Positions 7,334 to 16,358 of a stretch of 55,982 nucleotides of DNA are shown here, piece after piece. Origin of the DNA: Candidatus Woesearchaeota archaeon (GTDB taxonomy: Archaea; Nanobdellota; Nanobdellia; Woesearchaeales; SM23-78); NCBI GenBank assembly GCA_016935175.1, contig JAFGRK010000030.1:1-55982 (forward strand). The letters run 5' to 3'. The position numbers and the translations under genes were made by a program. The number at the start of each line of letters is the position of its first letter. The stretch's first letter is position 1. Below the pieces are notes generated by a model that was not told the DNA's origin, did not search any database, and saw nothing but the letters and a program-made list of their open reading frames with translations.

Positions 7334-9400
7334 ATGATTATACGTTCTCTTAAGCTGAGGAACATCCGCTCGTACGTAGATGCTAATATTGAGTTCCCAG
7401 AAGGCTCTGTCTTATTGTCAGGGGATATTGGCAGCGGCAAGACCACCATCCTATTGGCAATCGAGTTCGCTATCTTTGGGATAATGAAAGGAGTGGTTTC
7501 TGGGACCAGCCTTCTTAGGCACGGAGCATCTAAGGGCTCTGTTGAGCTGGCTTTCACCCTTGGAAAGGATAACGTGATGATTGTCCGCTCCCTCAAAAGG
7601 TCTAGCAGTGGGGTAGTGCAGGAGCCTGGAATGCTCATTGTGAATGGCAAGGGGTTTGAAGGCACTCCCCAGGAGCTTAAGGCCAAGATTCTTGAGCTTA
7701 TTGGCTATCCTGAGTCCTTGCTTAACAAGTCCAAGTCCTTGATCTTCAGGTACACGGTGTTCACGCCGCAGGAAGAGATGAAGAGGATACTTTACGAGTC
7801 AAAAGAAGACAGGATGGACATCCTCAGGAAGCTTTTCAACATTGACAAGTACAAATCAGTAAAGGAGAATGCCTTTAATTATGTCAGGGAGCTCAAGAGC
7901 AGGATCAATGTGCTTGAAGGAAAGCTTGAGGCTTTGCCTGAGAAAAAACAAGAAGCTGAGGAGTATGAGCAGCAAGCAGCCTTGCTTAAGCAGGAGCTGG
8001 AGCAGCTTAATGCCTCACTGGCAAAAGCTAAGGATGATTTTGAAAATGCAAAAAAAGCTTTTGAGGCCTTGGAAAAGGAGCTTGAGCTGCTCAACCAGGC
8101 TGAGAAGGCTTTTGAGGTGAAGCAGAGCGAGCTTAAATCTTTCTCTTCCCAGTTAGAACGCTCAGAGAAAGAGCTGGCTAGGAACAATGCTGTGATTGAT
8201 GAGCTGCTCAAAGGGCTTGAAGGGTTTGATGTATCAAAAGCTGATGATATCAAAGGGCTGGTAGGCCAGAAAAAGCAGGAGCTTAAAGCCATTGATGCCA
8301 AGCTTTCTGAGATAAACACCAAAAAGGCTGAGTTCTCCACCAAGAAAGCTGCTTCTAATAATATCATCAATGAGATGGCAAAGCTGGATATCTGCCCTAC
8401 CTGCAGGCAGAAAGTCACTGCTGAGCACGTCCAGGAAGTCACTGGCAGGGAGAAAGTCATCATTGCTAATTGCGAGGCTAACCTTTCCAAGCTCTCAGAG
8501 TTTGATGCCAAGCTGAAAGAGAAGAGGAAAAGGCTTGAAGCTGAGCTTGAGAATTATCAGCAAGGAGAGAAAGAGCTTGAGGCCAAGAAAGTCAAGCTGG
8601 AAATGCTTGAGGAGAAAAAAGAGCGCAAGAAATCCTTGGAGCAGGATATCAGCGAATTAAAGCTCAAGCTGGCCAATACCAGAGTGCTCTTGGAAGAAGC
8701 CAATGCCAAGCTCAAGGGCCAGGATGCTAAGAAGCAGGAAGCTGAGAAAGCCAGGCAGCTAATGGAGGAGAAGAGAAAGGAAAAAGACAAGGCAGAGAGG
8801 CTGGCAGTGGAGAAGAACACCAGGCTCAGCACCCTTTCCCAGGTAATAACTAGGCTTAAGAAGGAGATTGAGAAGATGCAGCAAGACCGTGAAAAGCTGG
8901 GAAAGAACAATGAGCTCAAGAGCTGGCTTGAGAGCTGCTTCATTAGCCTGGCAGACACAATTGAAAGGCACATACTGGCCAGGATCTACTCAGAGTTCAA
9001 TTCTTTTTTCCAGGAATGGTTCAACACCTTGATTGAGGACGAGACCATGAGCATAAGGCTTGATGACTCATTCTCGCCAGTCATTGAGCAGAACGGATAT
9101 GAGACCTGGATTGACAACCTTTCAGGAGGGGAGAAGACCAGCGTAGCCTTGTCTTACAGGCTCGCCCTTAACAAGGTCATCAATGACTTCATGAGCACCA
9201 TAAGGACCAGGGACTTGATAATACTTGATGAGCCCACAGAAGGCTTTTCCTCGGAGCAGCTTGACCGCGTGCGGGAAGTGCTCACCCAGGCTAATGTAAG
9301 CCAAGTGATAATTGTCAGCCACGAAGCCAAGATGGAAGGCTTTGTTGACAGGGTTATAAGAATCAACAAGCACAGCCATGAGAGCAGGATTGGGCACTGA
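7334..9400 (+). CDS. rad50: Rad50/SbcC-like SMC-type ATPase
   Basis: This 688-aa protein has the Rad50 plan: Walker A GDIGSGKTT at about residues 30-38, a long coiled coil, a zinc hook CPTC (C354, C357), a returning coiled coil, the ABC signature LSGGEKTS at about 596, and Walker B with LIILDEPTEGFS near 628-640. Rad50 dimerises through the hook and tethers DNA ends for repair with Mre11. At 688 aa it is shorter than most archaeal Rad50s (about 850-900), mainly in the coils. No Mre11 gene adjoins it. An AAACTTTTTAA element about 25 nt before ATG 7334 suggests a leaderless message. Confidence 0.9.
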   Translation: MIIRSLKLRNIRSYVDANIEFPEGSVLLSGDIGSGKTTILLAIEFAIFGIMKGVVSGTSLLRHGASKGSVELAFTLGKDNVMIVRSLKRSSSGVVQEPGMLIVNGKGFEGTPQELKAKILELIGYPESLLNKSKSLIFRYTVFTPQEEMKRILYESKEDRMDILRKLFNIDKYKSVKENAFNYVRELKSRINVLEGKLEALPEKKQEAEEYEQQAALLKQELEQLNASLAKAKDDFENAKKAFEALEKELELLNQAEKAFEVKQSELKSFSSQLERSEKELARNNAVIDELLKGLEGFDVSKADDIKGLVGQKKQELKAIDAKLSEINTKKAEFSTKKAASNNIINEMAKLDICPTCRQKVTAEHVQEVTGREKVIIANCEANLSKLSEFDAKLKEKRKRLEAELENYQQGEKELEAKKVKLEMLEEKKERKKSLEQDISELKLKLANTRVLLEEANAKLKGQDAKKQEAEKARQLMEEKRKEKDKAERLAVEKNTRLSTLSQVITRLKKEIEKMQQDREKLGKNNELKSWLESCFISLADTIERHILARIYSEFNSFFQEWFNTLIEDETMSIRLDDSFSPVIEQNGYETWIDNLSGGEKTSVALSYRLALNKVINDFMSTIRTRDLIILDEPTEGFSSEQLDRVREVLTQANVSQVIIVSHEAKMEGFVDRVIRINKHSHESRIGH

Positions 9401-9486
9401 ATTCACATCACACTACACCTAGCAAAACATTTAAATACCTCTATTCCTAATGCGATAATTACCAAAAAAGTTAAGGGTGGGTTTTA

Positions 9487-10617
9487 ATGAAAAGAGATTT
9501 ACTATTAGCAACAATCATTATCTTGTCAATGAGCTTATGCGCGCCAGCAGCATCTGCCTCTCCTCTAAGCATCATCCTGGAAGCTCCTTCTGACGGAACA
9601 GAAACAGAGTCTTATTCCCAGTCTTTCATATACAGCTTTGACGAGTACGCTGACATCCTTAACTGCTCATTGTACATTGATGGTGAATTTAAGACCATGA
9701 GGAATAGCCTCATAGGAATTCAGAACAACAAGATAACAACAGAGATTGAGTCAGGAACACATGAGTGGTTCATCAAGTGCTATGATGATGCCTTCACAGA
9801 AGTAGTCTCTGAGACCAGGACCATAACCTTGGAAATTGATGAGGACTTAACAGGAGGCTTCACAAAAATCTCTAATAATGACGGAACAATAACCTATATA
9901 GTCACTATTGTGCCAGGCCAGGATATTATAGAGCTGCCTGCTGCCAAAGGAGGGGATGACCTGGAGATTATCCTTAAAGGCAAGAAATACATCATCGACA
10001 TAGTCAAGATCGGGACTTCGACCACAGGAAGCTTTGTGGATGTGAGGGACAGGAGCAATGCCAAGCTCTACACCATCTATGCAGGCTCAAAGATAAGCCT
10101 TGACCTTGATAAAGATGAGACTATAGACATGGACTTACAATTGGACGAGGTAGAGCGCAGCAGGGATGCTTACCTTACAGTGATCCCTTTTCCTGGTGGA
10201 GAGCCATCGCAAGAGATTATCCCTCCAGTTACTGAAGAGCCAGAAGAAGAGGTAATACCAGAAGAAGAGACAGCAGCAGAGGAAGAGACTATTGCTGTTG
10301 AGCAGCTGCCGCCTGAAGAGCCAGAAGCCATTGAGGAGCCAGTGACAGGGCAACCAGAGGAAGAGACTGTTGCGCCTGCACCTCAGCCTGAGCCACAGGA
10401 AGAAGAGGCAAGCATGCTGCCATTGGTGCTTGTATTAGCCATAATAGTCGTAGTGATCATCATAGCCATTGTACTTGTAGCCAAGAATAAAGGCTTTTCA
10501 GTAAAGAAGACAGAGCAGAAGAAAGAATCTGGCGAGAAAAAAGAAGAGCCTGCTCCTGAAAAAACTGATGAAAAGCCAGCAGAGATAATAAAGAGCATTG
10601 GCAAGAAAGCAAAATGA
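9487..10617 (+). CDS. Membrane-anchored surface protein (paralogue 1)
   Basis: This 376-aa protein has a signal peptide (residues 1-24, ending CAPAASAS), an extracytoplasmic beta-rich region with an Ig-like CSLYIDGEF ... HEWFIKCYDD unit, a long Glu/Pro linker (about 240-300), a transmembrane helix near 305-327 and a Lys/Glu-rich cytoplasmic tail. It overlaps the next gene by four bases (ATGA), and the two share the Ig-like unit (CSLxxxxxxxK ... WxIxCxD) and overall plan, so they are duplicated partners. No enzymatic motif. Surface location is inferred from topology. Confidence 0.7.
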   Translation: MKRDLLLATIIILSMSLCAPAASASPLSIILEAPSDGTETESYSQSFIYSFDEYADILNCSLYIDGEFKTMRNSLIGIQNNKITTEIESGTHEWFIKCYDDAFTEVVSETRTITLEIDEDLTGGFTKISNNDGTITYIVTIVPGQDIIELPAAKGGDDLEIILKGKKYIIDIVKIGTSTTGSFVDVRDRSNAKLYTIYAGSKISLDLDKDETIDMDLQLDEVERSRDAYLTVIPFPGGEPSQEIIPPVTEEPEEEVIPEEETAAEEETIAVEQLPPEEPEAIEEPVTGQPEEETVAPAPQPEPQEEEASMLPLVLVLAIIVVVIIIAIVLVAKNKGFSVKKTEQKKESGEKKEEPAPEKTDEKPAEIIKSIGKKAK

Positions 10618-11696
10618 GAAAGATTGTGAAGCTGGAAATAGTATTCGGGTTATTCTCACTATTCTTGATATACATCATAATAGCCTCTAACGCCTCGATT
10701 ACAGGATTTGTTGTTGGGGCATCGCCATTTATAACCTTAGTTGCGCCTGCAGAGTACACTGAGACCCAGAGCGCTGCTGTGTCTTTCATTTTCAAGTATT
10801 CTCCTGAGTTCACCATGCAGGAATGCTCATTAAAGCTTAATGAGCAGGTTGTGAAAACCATCAATTCTCTCCTTTCCCCTTATGACACAAGGATAAAGAA
10901 GGATTTGGGCCCAGGAACTTATTTCTGGAGTATTGAATGCATAGATGTTAATGGTTACGCTGTGAACTCAGAGACAAGGAAAATCACCATCATCGGTGAG
11001 GAGGAAGGAGAGCTGAAAGTAACCCGTTTCTTTGGAGATAGGATAGGGACTGTGTATGAGTTTGAGCTAAGAGAAGGCTTAGAACTGGAAATACCTGGCA
11101 CCGTGCCTAATGATGTCATAAGGGCAAAGCAAGGCAAGAATTATTATGAGATTAGCCTTTTAAGGATAAGCCAGGATTACAGCAAAAACCTTGAGTTCGT
11201 GGACTTAATCATAACGCCAGGGGAGAAAAGGCTTAACATCTTCAAAGGAGACTCAAAACTGGTTGACTTCAACAATGATGGCATTAACGACTTATCATTG
11301 CTATTGAACGATATATCTTACAGGAAAGCCACTTTCACTGTTAGCACCAAGCAGCTAGTGCAACCCTCTTCCCAAACCACAAGCTCAGAATCATCATCCC
11401 AACCTGTAAGCACAACAGCAGGCAAGGCAACCCAGACCAGCAACACCAATCCTACATCCAGTGCAACGCCTTACTCAAGTCAACCCAGCAACAGCAAGCC
11501 CAGCGCCTCACTGCCGTGGATTCCTATAATAATCATAGCAACAATAGCATTAGTAGGGGTCTATCTTGTCAGGAAGAACAAGAAGGAGAGCGAGCAAGCA
11601 TATGTTGGCTCCTTGAAAAAGAATCCTGTCTCTCAAAATTCAGCGAAAAAGCTAAAAAAGCCTTTGGGCGCCAGGGCTGGAAAAGGAAAAAGATAA
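10614..11696 (+). CDS. Membrane-anchored surface protein (paralogue 2)
   Basis: This 360-aa protein repeats the plan of its upstream neighbour: an N-terminal signal/anchor (LFSLFLIYIIIASNAS), the Ig-like ECSLKLNEQ ... FWSIECIDVN unit, a beta-rich domain with a DFNNDGINDL calcium-binding-like turn, a Ser/Thr/Pro/Gln linker (about 245-300) where the paralogue has Glu/Pro, a C-terminal membrane helix (WIPIIIIATIALVGVYLV) and a basic tail. The Ser/Thr linker resembles O-glycosylated archaeal surface stalks. Translationally coupled to the upstream gene. Function unknown. Confidence 0.7.
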   Translation: MRKIVKLEIVFGLFSLFLIYIIIASNASITGFVVGASPFITLVAPAEYTETQSAAVSFIFKYSPEFTMQECSLKLNEQVVKTINSLLSPYDTRIKKDLGPGTYFWSIECIDVNGYAVNSETRKITIIGEEEGELKVTRFFGDRIGTVYEFELREGLELEIPGTVPNDVIRAKQGKNYYEISLLRISQDYSKNLEFVDLIITPGEKRLNIFKGDSKLVDFNNDGINDLSLLLNDISYRKATFTVSTKQLVQPSSQTTSSESSSQPVSTTAGKATQTSNTNPTSSATPYSSQPSNSKPSASLPWIPIIIIATIALVGVYLVRKNKKESEQAYVGSLKKNPVSQNSAKKLKKPLGARAGKGKR

Positions 11697-11757
11697 TCCT
11701 TGAGGCTCAATAAAAATAAGCTATATAAAGGGCAGCTATTTCTTTTAATCATAACGT

Positions 11758-11874
11758 GGGGCTGTAGTGTAGCTTGGCTATCACTCTACCTTGGGGAGCA
11801 ATCCCAGAATGGTAGCAACCGGGGTTCGAAGGCGAAGCTGAACTTTCATCTTCCCGAAATTCCTCGCAGCCCCA
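11758..11874 (+). tRNA. tRNA-Pro (GGG) with two introns
   Basis: Acceptor GGGGCTG (11758-11764) pairs with CAGCCCC (11867-11873); discriminator A at 11874, no CCA. D stem GTGT/TCAC, anticodon stem CTACC/GGTAG, T stem CGGGG/CCTCG. Intron 1 is 11797-11809, only 13 nt, at 37/38, with central helix TTGG/CCAG and bulges GGA and AAT; splicing gives loop TTGGGGT, anticodon GGG. Intron 2 is 11831-11860 (30 nt) at T-loop 59/60 with central helix TTCG/CGAA and bulges AAG and ATT; the spliced T loop is TTCGAAT. Mature length 74 nt. Confidence 0.88.
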
Positions 11875-11892
11875 TGAGCAAAAGCGAATGGA

Positions 11893-11933
11893 GCTGCGAG
11901 CTCAAAACCCACAAGGTTTTGCATGCTCGCAGC
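11893..11933. repeat. Hairpin downstream of tRNA-Pro
   Basis: GCTGCGAGC (11893-11901) pairs with GCTCGCAGC (11925-11933), with an inner CAAAACC/GGTTTTG stem. The right arm runs into CTCGCAGCCCCA, repeating the 12-nt 3' end of the adjacent tRNA-Pro. It may be a terminator, processing signal or small relative of the larger structured elements. Confidence 0.5.
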
Positions 11934-11981
11934 CCCACTCAAACCTTAAAAAACTAAAAGCAAAACCAGGAGGTGGTTTCA

Positions 11982-12758
11982 ATGAGCTTTATCTTGACAG
12001 CATTGATAGTTTCGATAGCAATACAGATAATACTTTTTATACCTGCTTATGTGAGGAGGACTGACAAGCTGACTGACTTCTCTTATGGCTTCAGCTTCAT
12101 AGTGCTAGCAATCTTTGCGCTGCTCTCAGCCAACTTGTCTTTTGGTAAGATGCTGCTGGCAGCCATGATAACAGTCTGGGGCTTACGCCTGATAATCTAC
12201 CTGGTGATAAGGGTTATCAAGTCAAGGAAGGATAAGAGGTTTGATGGCATAAGGGAGAAGTTCTGGAAGTTCTTCTCTTTCTGGTTCTTCCAGGGAATCA
12301 GCGTCTGGATAATCATGCTTCCTTCATTGTTCTTCCTGGGAAAATCGTACGCTCCCATAACCTTGCTAAGCCTCGCAGGCTTCCTCATCTGGCTTTTCGG
12401 CATCCTCACTGAGGGCATTGCTGACTACCAGAAGTCCAAGTTCAAGGCCGACCCTGCCAACAAGGGCAAATGGATTGAGTCAGGCCTTTGGAAGTACTCA
12501 AGGCACCCTAATTATTTTGGCGAGATGCTGTGCTGGATAGGCATATACATTTATGCCTTGCCGATGCTCGCTGTGTCAGGTTTTGAGTGGCTCATAGCCC
12601 TGGCAAGCCCGCTATATATTATGACGCTTTTGCTTTTCATCACAGGCCTGCCTAAGCTTGAGAAGTACGCAGATGAAAAATGGGGCAAGCTCAAGGCTTA
12701 CCAGGAGTACAAGAGGCGCACCAGCGCAGTCATTCTGCTCCCTAGGAAAAGGAAATGA
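11982..12758 (+). CDS. DUF1295 / steroid 5-alpha-reductase-like membrane protein
   Basis: This 258-aa integral membrane protein starts at an ATG after CCAGGAGGTGG. It has about six hydrophobic segments and the family signature SGLWKYSRHPNYFGEMLCW near residues 170-190, the cofactor-binding region of DUF1295 and related isoprenylcysteine methyltransferase/steroid reductase folds, followed by a conserved C-terminal EKYADEKWG...YQEYKRRT. Members are predicted lipid or isoprenoid reductases or methyltransferases; the substrate is not known. Confidence 0.85.
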   Translation: MSFILTALIVSIAIQIILFIPAYVRRTDKLTDFSYGFSFIVLAIFALLSANLSFGKMLLAAMITVWGLRLIIYLVIRVIKSRKDKRFDGIREKFWKFFSFWFFQGISVWIIMLPSLFFLGKSYAPITLLSLAGFLIWLFGILTEGIADYQKSKFKADPANKGKWIESGLWKYSRHPNYFGEMLCWIGIYIYALPMLAVSGFEWLIALASPLYIMTLLLFITGLPKLEKYADEKWGKLKAYQEYKRRTSAVILLPRKRK

Positions 12759-12857
12759 GCATGTTGCTATCCTGCTCCTTGAAATAGAAAGGTATTTAAA
12801 GGGATTAATCCAATAATCAGGTTAATTGATAAAGGGCAGCATGGAGGCGAGGTCATC

Positions 12858-14297
12858 ATGATTAGAAAGAAAAATCTGGTTTTTATACCATTGGCCCTGG
12901 CCCTGCTCATGTTAGCAGGAGCGCAGGCTTCAGCATTTACTTATACCACAGAAGTCCTTGGCAACACCATCACTTTGATTGAAGAGGCTAACTTCAAGGT
13001 GATAATCGAGAACACAGGCGATTTTGATGATTTCTTTACCATAAGCACTTCAGATGTCAATTGGCTGCTCACTGCCAAGCCTGAATCAGGGATCATCAAG
13101 GCAGGCGAAAGCATGGAATTCGCTGTCAGCCTCAAGCCCAAGCCTTTCCTGAACGAGGGAAGGACTTACTTCATCCCAGTCACAATAGCTTCTGAAAAAA
13201 CCAAATTCTATTATGAAGATGTAAAGAACTTCGCAGTATACATAATATCCCCTGACATGAAAGGCATAGTGTATGCGCCGACAGTCACTCCGACCATTTC
13301 AATTGATAAGGAGATTGACCCTCGTGAAAAGGTTTCTGTGCTGGTAAGGCTTTGGAACCGGAACCCAAGGGACCTTGAGGACCTTAAAGTAGTGGTTGAT
13401 GGAGAGGTATTCAGCAAGGAATATGTAACGCACCTTTTGCCATTGGAAGACAAGATGAATGAGATATTATTTGAGATTGACCCGAAGACCGCTCCAGGAG
13501 CCAGGGACCTAATACTTGAGCTTTATTTCCAGGACAAGAAGATAGCAGAATCCAGTTCCCAGTACGAAATCACTGGCTATGCAGACTTGAAGGAGGCAGT
13601 TGCCAAGAGTAGGTTCTTGTGTAGGATAGAGCAAGAGTTCAAAATAGTGAATGAGGGTAATGAAGAGGGAATTGCTGAGAAGAAGTTCAGCATCAACTTC
13701 TTTGAGAGGATGTTCACCAAGTTCACGCCAGAGGCAGCCAAGGAGAAGGGAGATGATGGCAAGACCTATTATGTTGTGAGGGCGGAATTGAGCCCAAGGC
13801 AGCAGATAAGCATCAGCGCAGTCGCCAACTACAGGCCTTTGGTAATAATCATCCTGCTCATCATCGCAGGCATAATAATGTATTACGTGCTCAGGAGCCC
13901 GCTAGTCATAATCAAGAATGCAGATCCTCTTGGGAAAACGAGTGATGGGTTGAGTGAGATAAAGGTGAGCGTCTACTTGAAGAACAGATCAAGGAAGCCC
14001 TTGGCTAACCTTCGGGTAGTTGACTTGGTTCCGCATATAGCCGAGATTGAGAAGAAGGCAAGGCTCGGCTCAATGGAACCTATCCACATAGGCAAGAGCG
14101 GAAAGGGCACAGTCGCCAAGTGGGAGCTTCCTGAGCTTGAGCCTTACGAGGAAAGGATCATCACCTACAGGGTCAAGTCCAAGCTCACGCTAGTAGGAGG
14201 CATAAACCTGCCAAGCGCCAAGGCCAGGTTTGAGGCAAGCCAAGGCAAGGAGAGAGTCACCTACTCCAACAGCATCAACCTAGTCCACGGGGCCTAA
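12858..14297 (+). CDS. Large membrane-anchored CARDB/NEW3-like protein
   Basis: This 479-aa protein has a signal peptide (residues 1-25, ALLMLAGAQASA), extracytoplasmic Ig-like repeats (NTGDFDDFFTIS ... GIIKAGESMEF typical of NEW3/CARDB adhesion domains), a membrane helix near 325-345 and an unusual C-terminal region of about 130 residues with another Ig-like fold (KVSVYLKNRSRKPLANL) on the far side of the helix. A TATA-like TATTTAAAGG lies at 12793-12802 and GAGG precedes the ATG. Likely an envelope or S-layer-associated protein; no enzymatic motif. Confidence 0.7.
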   Translation: MIRKKNLVFIPLALALLMLAGAQASAFTYTTEVLGNTITLIEEANFKVIIENTGDFDDFFTISTSDVNWLLTAKPESGIIKAGESMEFAVSLKPKPFLNEGRTYFIPVTIASEKTKFYYEDVKNFAVYIISPDMKGIVYAPTVTPTISIDKEIDPREKVSVLVRLWNRNPRDLEDLKVVVDGEVFSKEYVTHLLPLEDKMNEILFEIDPKTAPGARDLILELYFQDKKIAESSSQYEITGYADLKEAVAKSRFLCRIEQEFKIVNEGNEEGIAEKKFSINFFERMFTKFTPEAAKEKGDDGKTYYVVRAELSPRQQISISAVANYRPLVIIILLIIAGIIMYYVLRSPLVIIKNADPLGKTSDGLSEIKVSVYLKNRSRKPLANLRVVDLVPHIAEIEKKARLGSMEPIHIGKSGKGTVAKWELPELEPYEERIITYRVKSKLTLVGGINLPSAKARFEASQGKERVTYSNSINLVHGA

Positions 14298-14337
14298 GAT
14301 ATTTTTGTTTTCTTAATTTTCGTCATTTAACTAGATA

Positions 14338-14451
14338 GGAAAGTCTCTGTCAGCGCCGGCTTTGCAATAAACATTTACGTAAGTAAATTTTATTTGCGGC
14401 GCTGGCGCGCCGGGGGGCGCCCCATCCGGGGTGGCAAGTAAGAGACTTTCC
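14338..14451. repeat. Structured intergenic element B
   Basis: Arms GGAAAGTCTCT (14338-14348) and AGAGACTTTCC (14441-14451) are perfect inverted repeats. Inside are a CAGCGCCG/CGGCGCTG stem with an AT-rich extended loop and a GC-rich hairpin with CGCC and GGCG arms. Read on the minus strand, CTTGCCACCCCGGATGGGG next to the right arm resembles the CTTGACCACCCCGAGGGGG of element E. It lies between the CARDB-like gene and tRNA-Tyr. Confidence 0.6.
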
Positions 14452-14504
14452 GCCAACAAACCCGCAACTTTTATAAACCCAGAATTTTTCATAGTCAATG
14501 CAAA

Positions 14505-14628
14505 CCCCACCTAGCTTAACGGTTTGAGCACTTGGCTGTAGATGTCGCCGGACAAAGCCCGCACGGGCGTGGATGAACCGCGACCAGCCGTGCCCGAGAG
14601 GTTCCTGGTTCGAATCCGGGGGTGGGGA
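14505..14628 (+). tRNA. tRNA-Tyr (GUA) with a 51-nt intron
   Basis: Acceptor CCCCACC (14505-14511) pairs with GGTGGGG (14621-14627), giving the C1:G72 pair typical of archaeal tRNA-Tyr; discriminator A at 14628, no CCA. D stem GCTT/GAGC, anticodon stem CTTGG/CCGAG, T stem CCTGG/CCGGG with T loop TTCGAAT. The intron is 14542-14592 at position 37/38; splicing gives loop CTGTAGC with anticodon GTA. The intron folds internally (GTCGC/GCGAC and GCCCG/CGGGC). Unlike the other three tRNAs here it has no T-loop intron. Mature length 73 nt. A T-rich run follows as a likely terminator. Confidence 0.9.
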
Positions 14629-14691
14629 TTTTTTTCTTTCAATGCTATTCAAAGCTTCATTCAGCAATATCGCATAAGCAAAGTCTAGAAT

Positions 14692-15441
14692 TCAAGGCTT
14701 TAGCTGTATCCTTATCTTTCCTTCCCTTAGCAGGCTGATGATAGTTCTTGCTGCTCTTGTTGTGTCTGGAAGGTTTCCTTTTCTTATGTATTTCATCTTC
14801 ATGGCTATCTTCTCTAGTGTCTCTTCTTTATCTTCTTCGTTGGAAAGGTCGAAATATTTCTCTATAACTCCAGGGTGAGACTCCATAACCAGTAGTACCT
14901 CTGATTCAGGGTCTTTTGAGCCTGTCTTTATCCCTGTCATCATGTCTTTTGCAACATCTTTCTGGTTATAAGGGATTATTCCCGGAGTGTCAATCAGGTA
15001 GAAGTGCCTTGAATTAATGTATTGCTTTCCGCGGGTAAATCCTGAAACACTTGAGGTCCTGGCTTTCCCTGTTCCAGTAAGGGCATTTATCACAGAGCTC
15101 TTGCCCATGTTAGGATAGCCTATGACACCGACTATTGGCTTTTCAATGCCTTTTCTCTTGGCTTCAATGATTATCCTGTCTGTAAGGAGGCTCATGCCGT
15201 GATAGTCTTTGCAAGAGATGAAAACAGATGGTGATAGAGTCTTCTTAACCTGCTCCAGCTCTTTTTGGTCAGCAAGGTCGCACTTATTCAATACGTAAAT
15301 CAGTAACTTGCCTGCTTTTCTTACTTCTGCCTCGATTTCTAGGTTCCTAGTCTTAGAGACAGCCCTGGCATCAATTATCTCCAGGATGATATCTGCCTCT
15401 GAGATTACGCTGTTGGCCACAGCCCAATAATTTCGTTCCAT
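14692..15441 (-). CDS. Circularly permuted GTPase (YlqF/RbgA-like)
   Basis: The GTPase motifs appear in permuted order: G4 NKCD (near residue 52), then G1 GYPNMGKSS (near 108), then G3 DTPG (near 150). G4-G1-G3 order defines the YlqF/YawG group, whose members act in large-subunit ribosome assembly. The N-terminal ADIILEIIDARAVSKTRN is the usual first strand of this fold. At 249 aa it is compact and lacks the RNA-binding C-terminal domain of bacterial RbgA. A role in ribosome biogenesis is inferred from the family. Confidence 0.88.
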   Translation of the reverse strand: MERNYWAVANSVISEADIILEIIDARAVSKTRNLEIEAEVRKAGKLLIYVLNKCDLADQKELEQVKKTLSPSVFISCKDYHGMSLLTDRIIIEAKRKGIEKPIVGVIGYPNMGKSSVINALTGTGKARTSSVSGFTRGKQYINSRHFYLIDTPGIIPYNQKDVAKDMMTGIKTGSKDPESEVLLVMESHPGVIEKYFDLSNEEDKEETLEKIAMKMKYIRKGNLPDTTRAARTIISLLREGKIRIQLKP

Positions 15442-15527
15442 AACCTAAAGAAACCAGGCTTGTTTATAAGGGTTTATGAAAAATCAGGGATAATGCCAAG
15501 CCTGCCCAGAAGCCCAGGATTCTTAAT

Positions 15528-16358
15528 TCAAGCTTTAACAGAATCCTTTTCCCGCATCCTTTTTGCCCTGACAGCGATGTATGCTGCGCCTGTGAGAAAT
15601 ATGAGCGAGGAAAAATACAGCCACGTCATGAGCAAAAGAAGGGATCCTGCCACTGAGTATGCATCCACACCTGGGAAGTATCTGAGGTAGAGGCTCAGGA
15701 GGAAAGCCATTATGGTAAGCAGCGATGTGCTCAGGAATGCCCCTCCCCACACATTTTTTAACCTGAAGTGCCTGTCAGAAAGGTTATAATACATCGCAGC
15801 AAGGAGCAAGAATACGAACCCGAGGAAGCCCGCTGCAAGCAAGCTCTTGTTAATTCCATGCAGTAAAGAGCTCACAAAAATCATTGCTATAAGTATAGCC
15901 GCTGATACGAAGGTGAATAGAAGTCCGAGTAGCCTTTGCACTGCCAATTTCCTCATGCTTCTCTTTGCCCTCTTATGCTCGATGATAAGCTCAAGCGAGC
16001 TTTCTATATTGGAAAAAAGCATGGAAGCGGTGATAACCAATACTATGACGCCGACCATCTCAAAGACAAAGGCAGTCTGAATTTTCAGAGCAGAGGCGAC
16101 CAGGGCTTTCATCGCGCCCACTCCTGCTTCCCCGATTATGCTGCTGAGATTAGTAAAAAGCTCTGTCTCCACGATTTCCGCATCAAAGAAAATATCAACA
16201 ATGAGAAGCAGGGCTGCCACGAAAGGCCCTATTATGAACAGGAGAAAAAAGCTAAGTGAAGATGCCAGCAAGGGGATGCGGCGGTCTTTCCATAGTTTCG
16301 CCACATCAGCCACTCTTTTTTTTATTTCCATAAAAAATTGCGCTGTATCCATCATCAT
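15528..16358 (-). CDS. YihY/BrkB family inner-membrane protein
   Basis: This 276-aa polytopic protein has six hydrophobic segments and the YihY signatures: ASSLSFFLLFIIGP near the N-terminus and DAYSVAGSLLLLMTWLYFSSLIFLTGAAY near the C-terminus. YihY proteins (once called ribonuclease BN in error) are membrane proteins of unknown function, possibly transporters. Three consecutive ATGs are available; the first lies about 25 nt downstream of an ATAAATATAAATA TATA region, favouring a leaderless start there. It is divergent from the kinase-like gene. Confidence 0.88.
   Translation of the reverse strand: MMMDTAQFFMEIKKRVADVAKLWKDRRIPLLASSLSFFLLFIIGPFVAALLLIVDIFFDAEIVETELFTNLSSIIGEAGVGAMKALVASALKIQTAFVFEMVGVIVLVITASMLFSNIESSLELIIEHKRAKRSMRKLAVQRLLGLLFTFVSAAILIAMIFVSSLLHGINKSLLAAGFLGFVFLLLAAMYYNLSDRHFRLKNVWGGAFLSTSLLTIMAFLLSLYLRYFPGVDAYSVAGSLLLLMTWLYFSSLIFLTGAAYIAVRAKRMREKDSVKA

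Noticed and set aside
7879-8511. Ser/Phe-rich frames antisense to rad50 and ftsY
   Set aside because: Long antisense frames arise from Glu/Lys-rich coiled-coil or linker coding; composition is typical of shadows.
11700-11957. Open frame across the tRNA-Pro gene
   Set aside because: It overlaps the tRNA and its downstream hairpin; no ribosome binding site.
14350-14667. Minus-strand open frame over tRNA-Tyr and element B
   Set aside because: Structural RNA and inverted arms explain the sequence; the peptide has no recognisable features.
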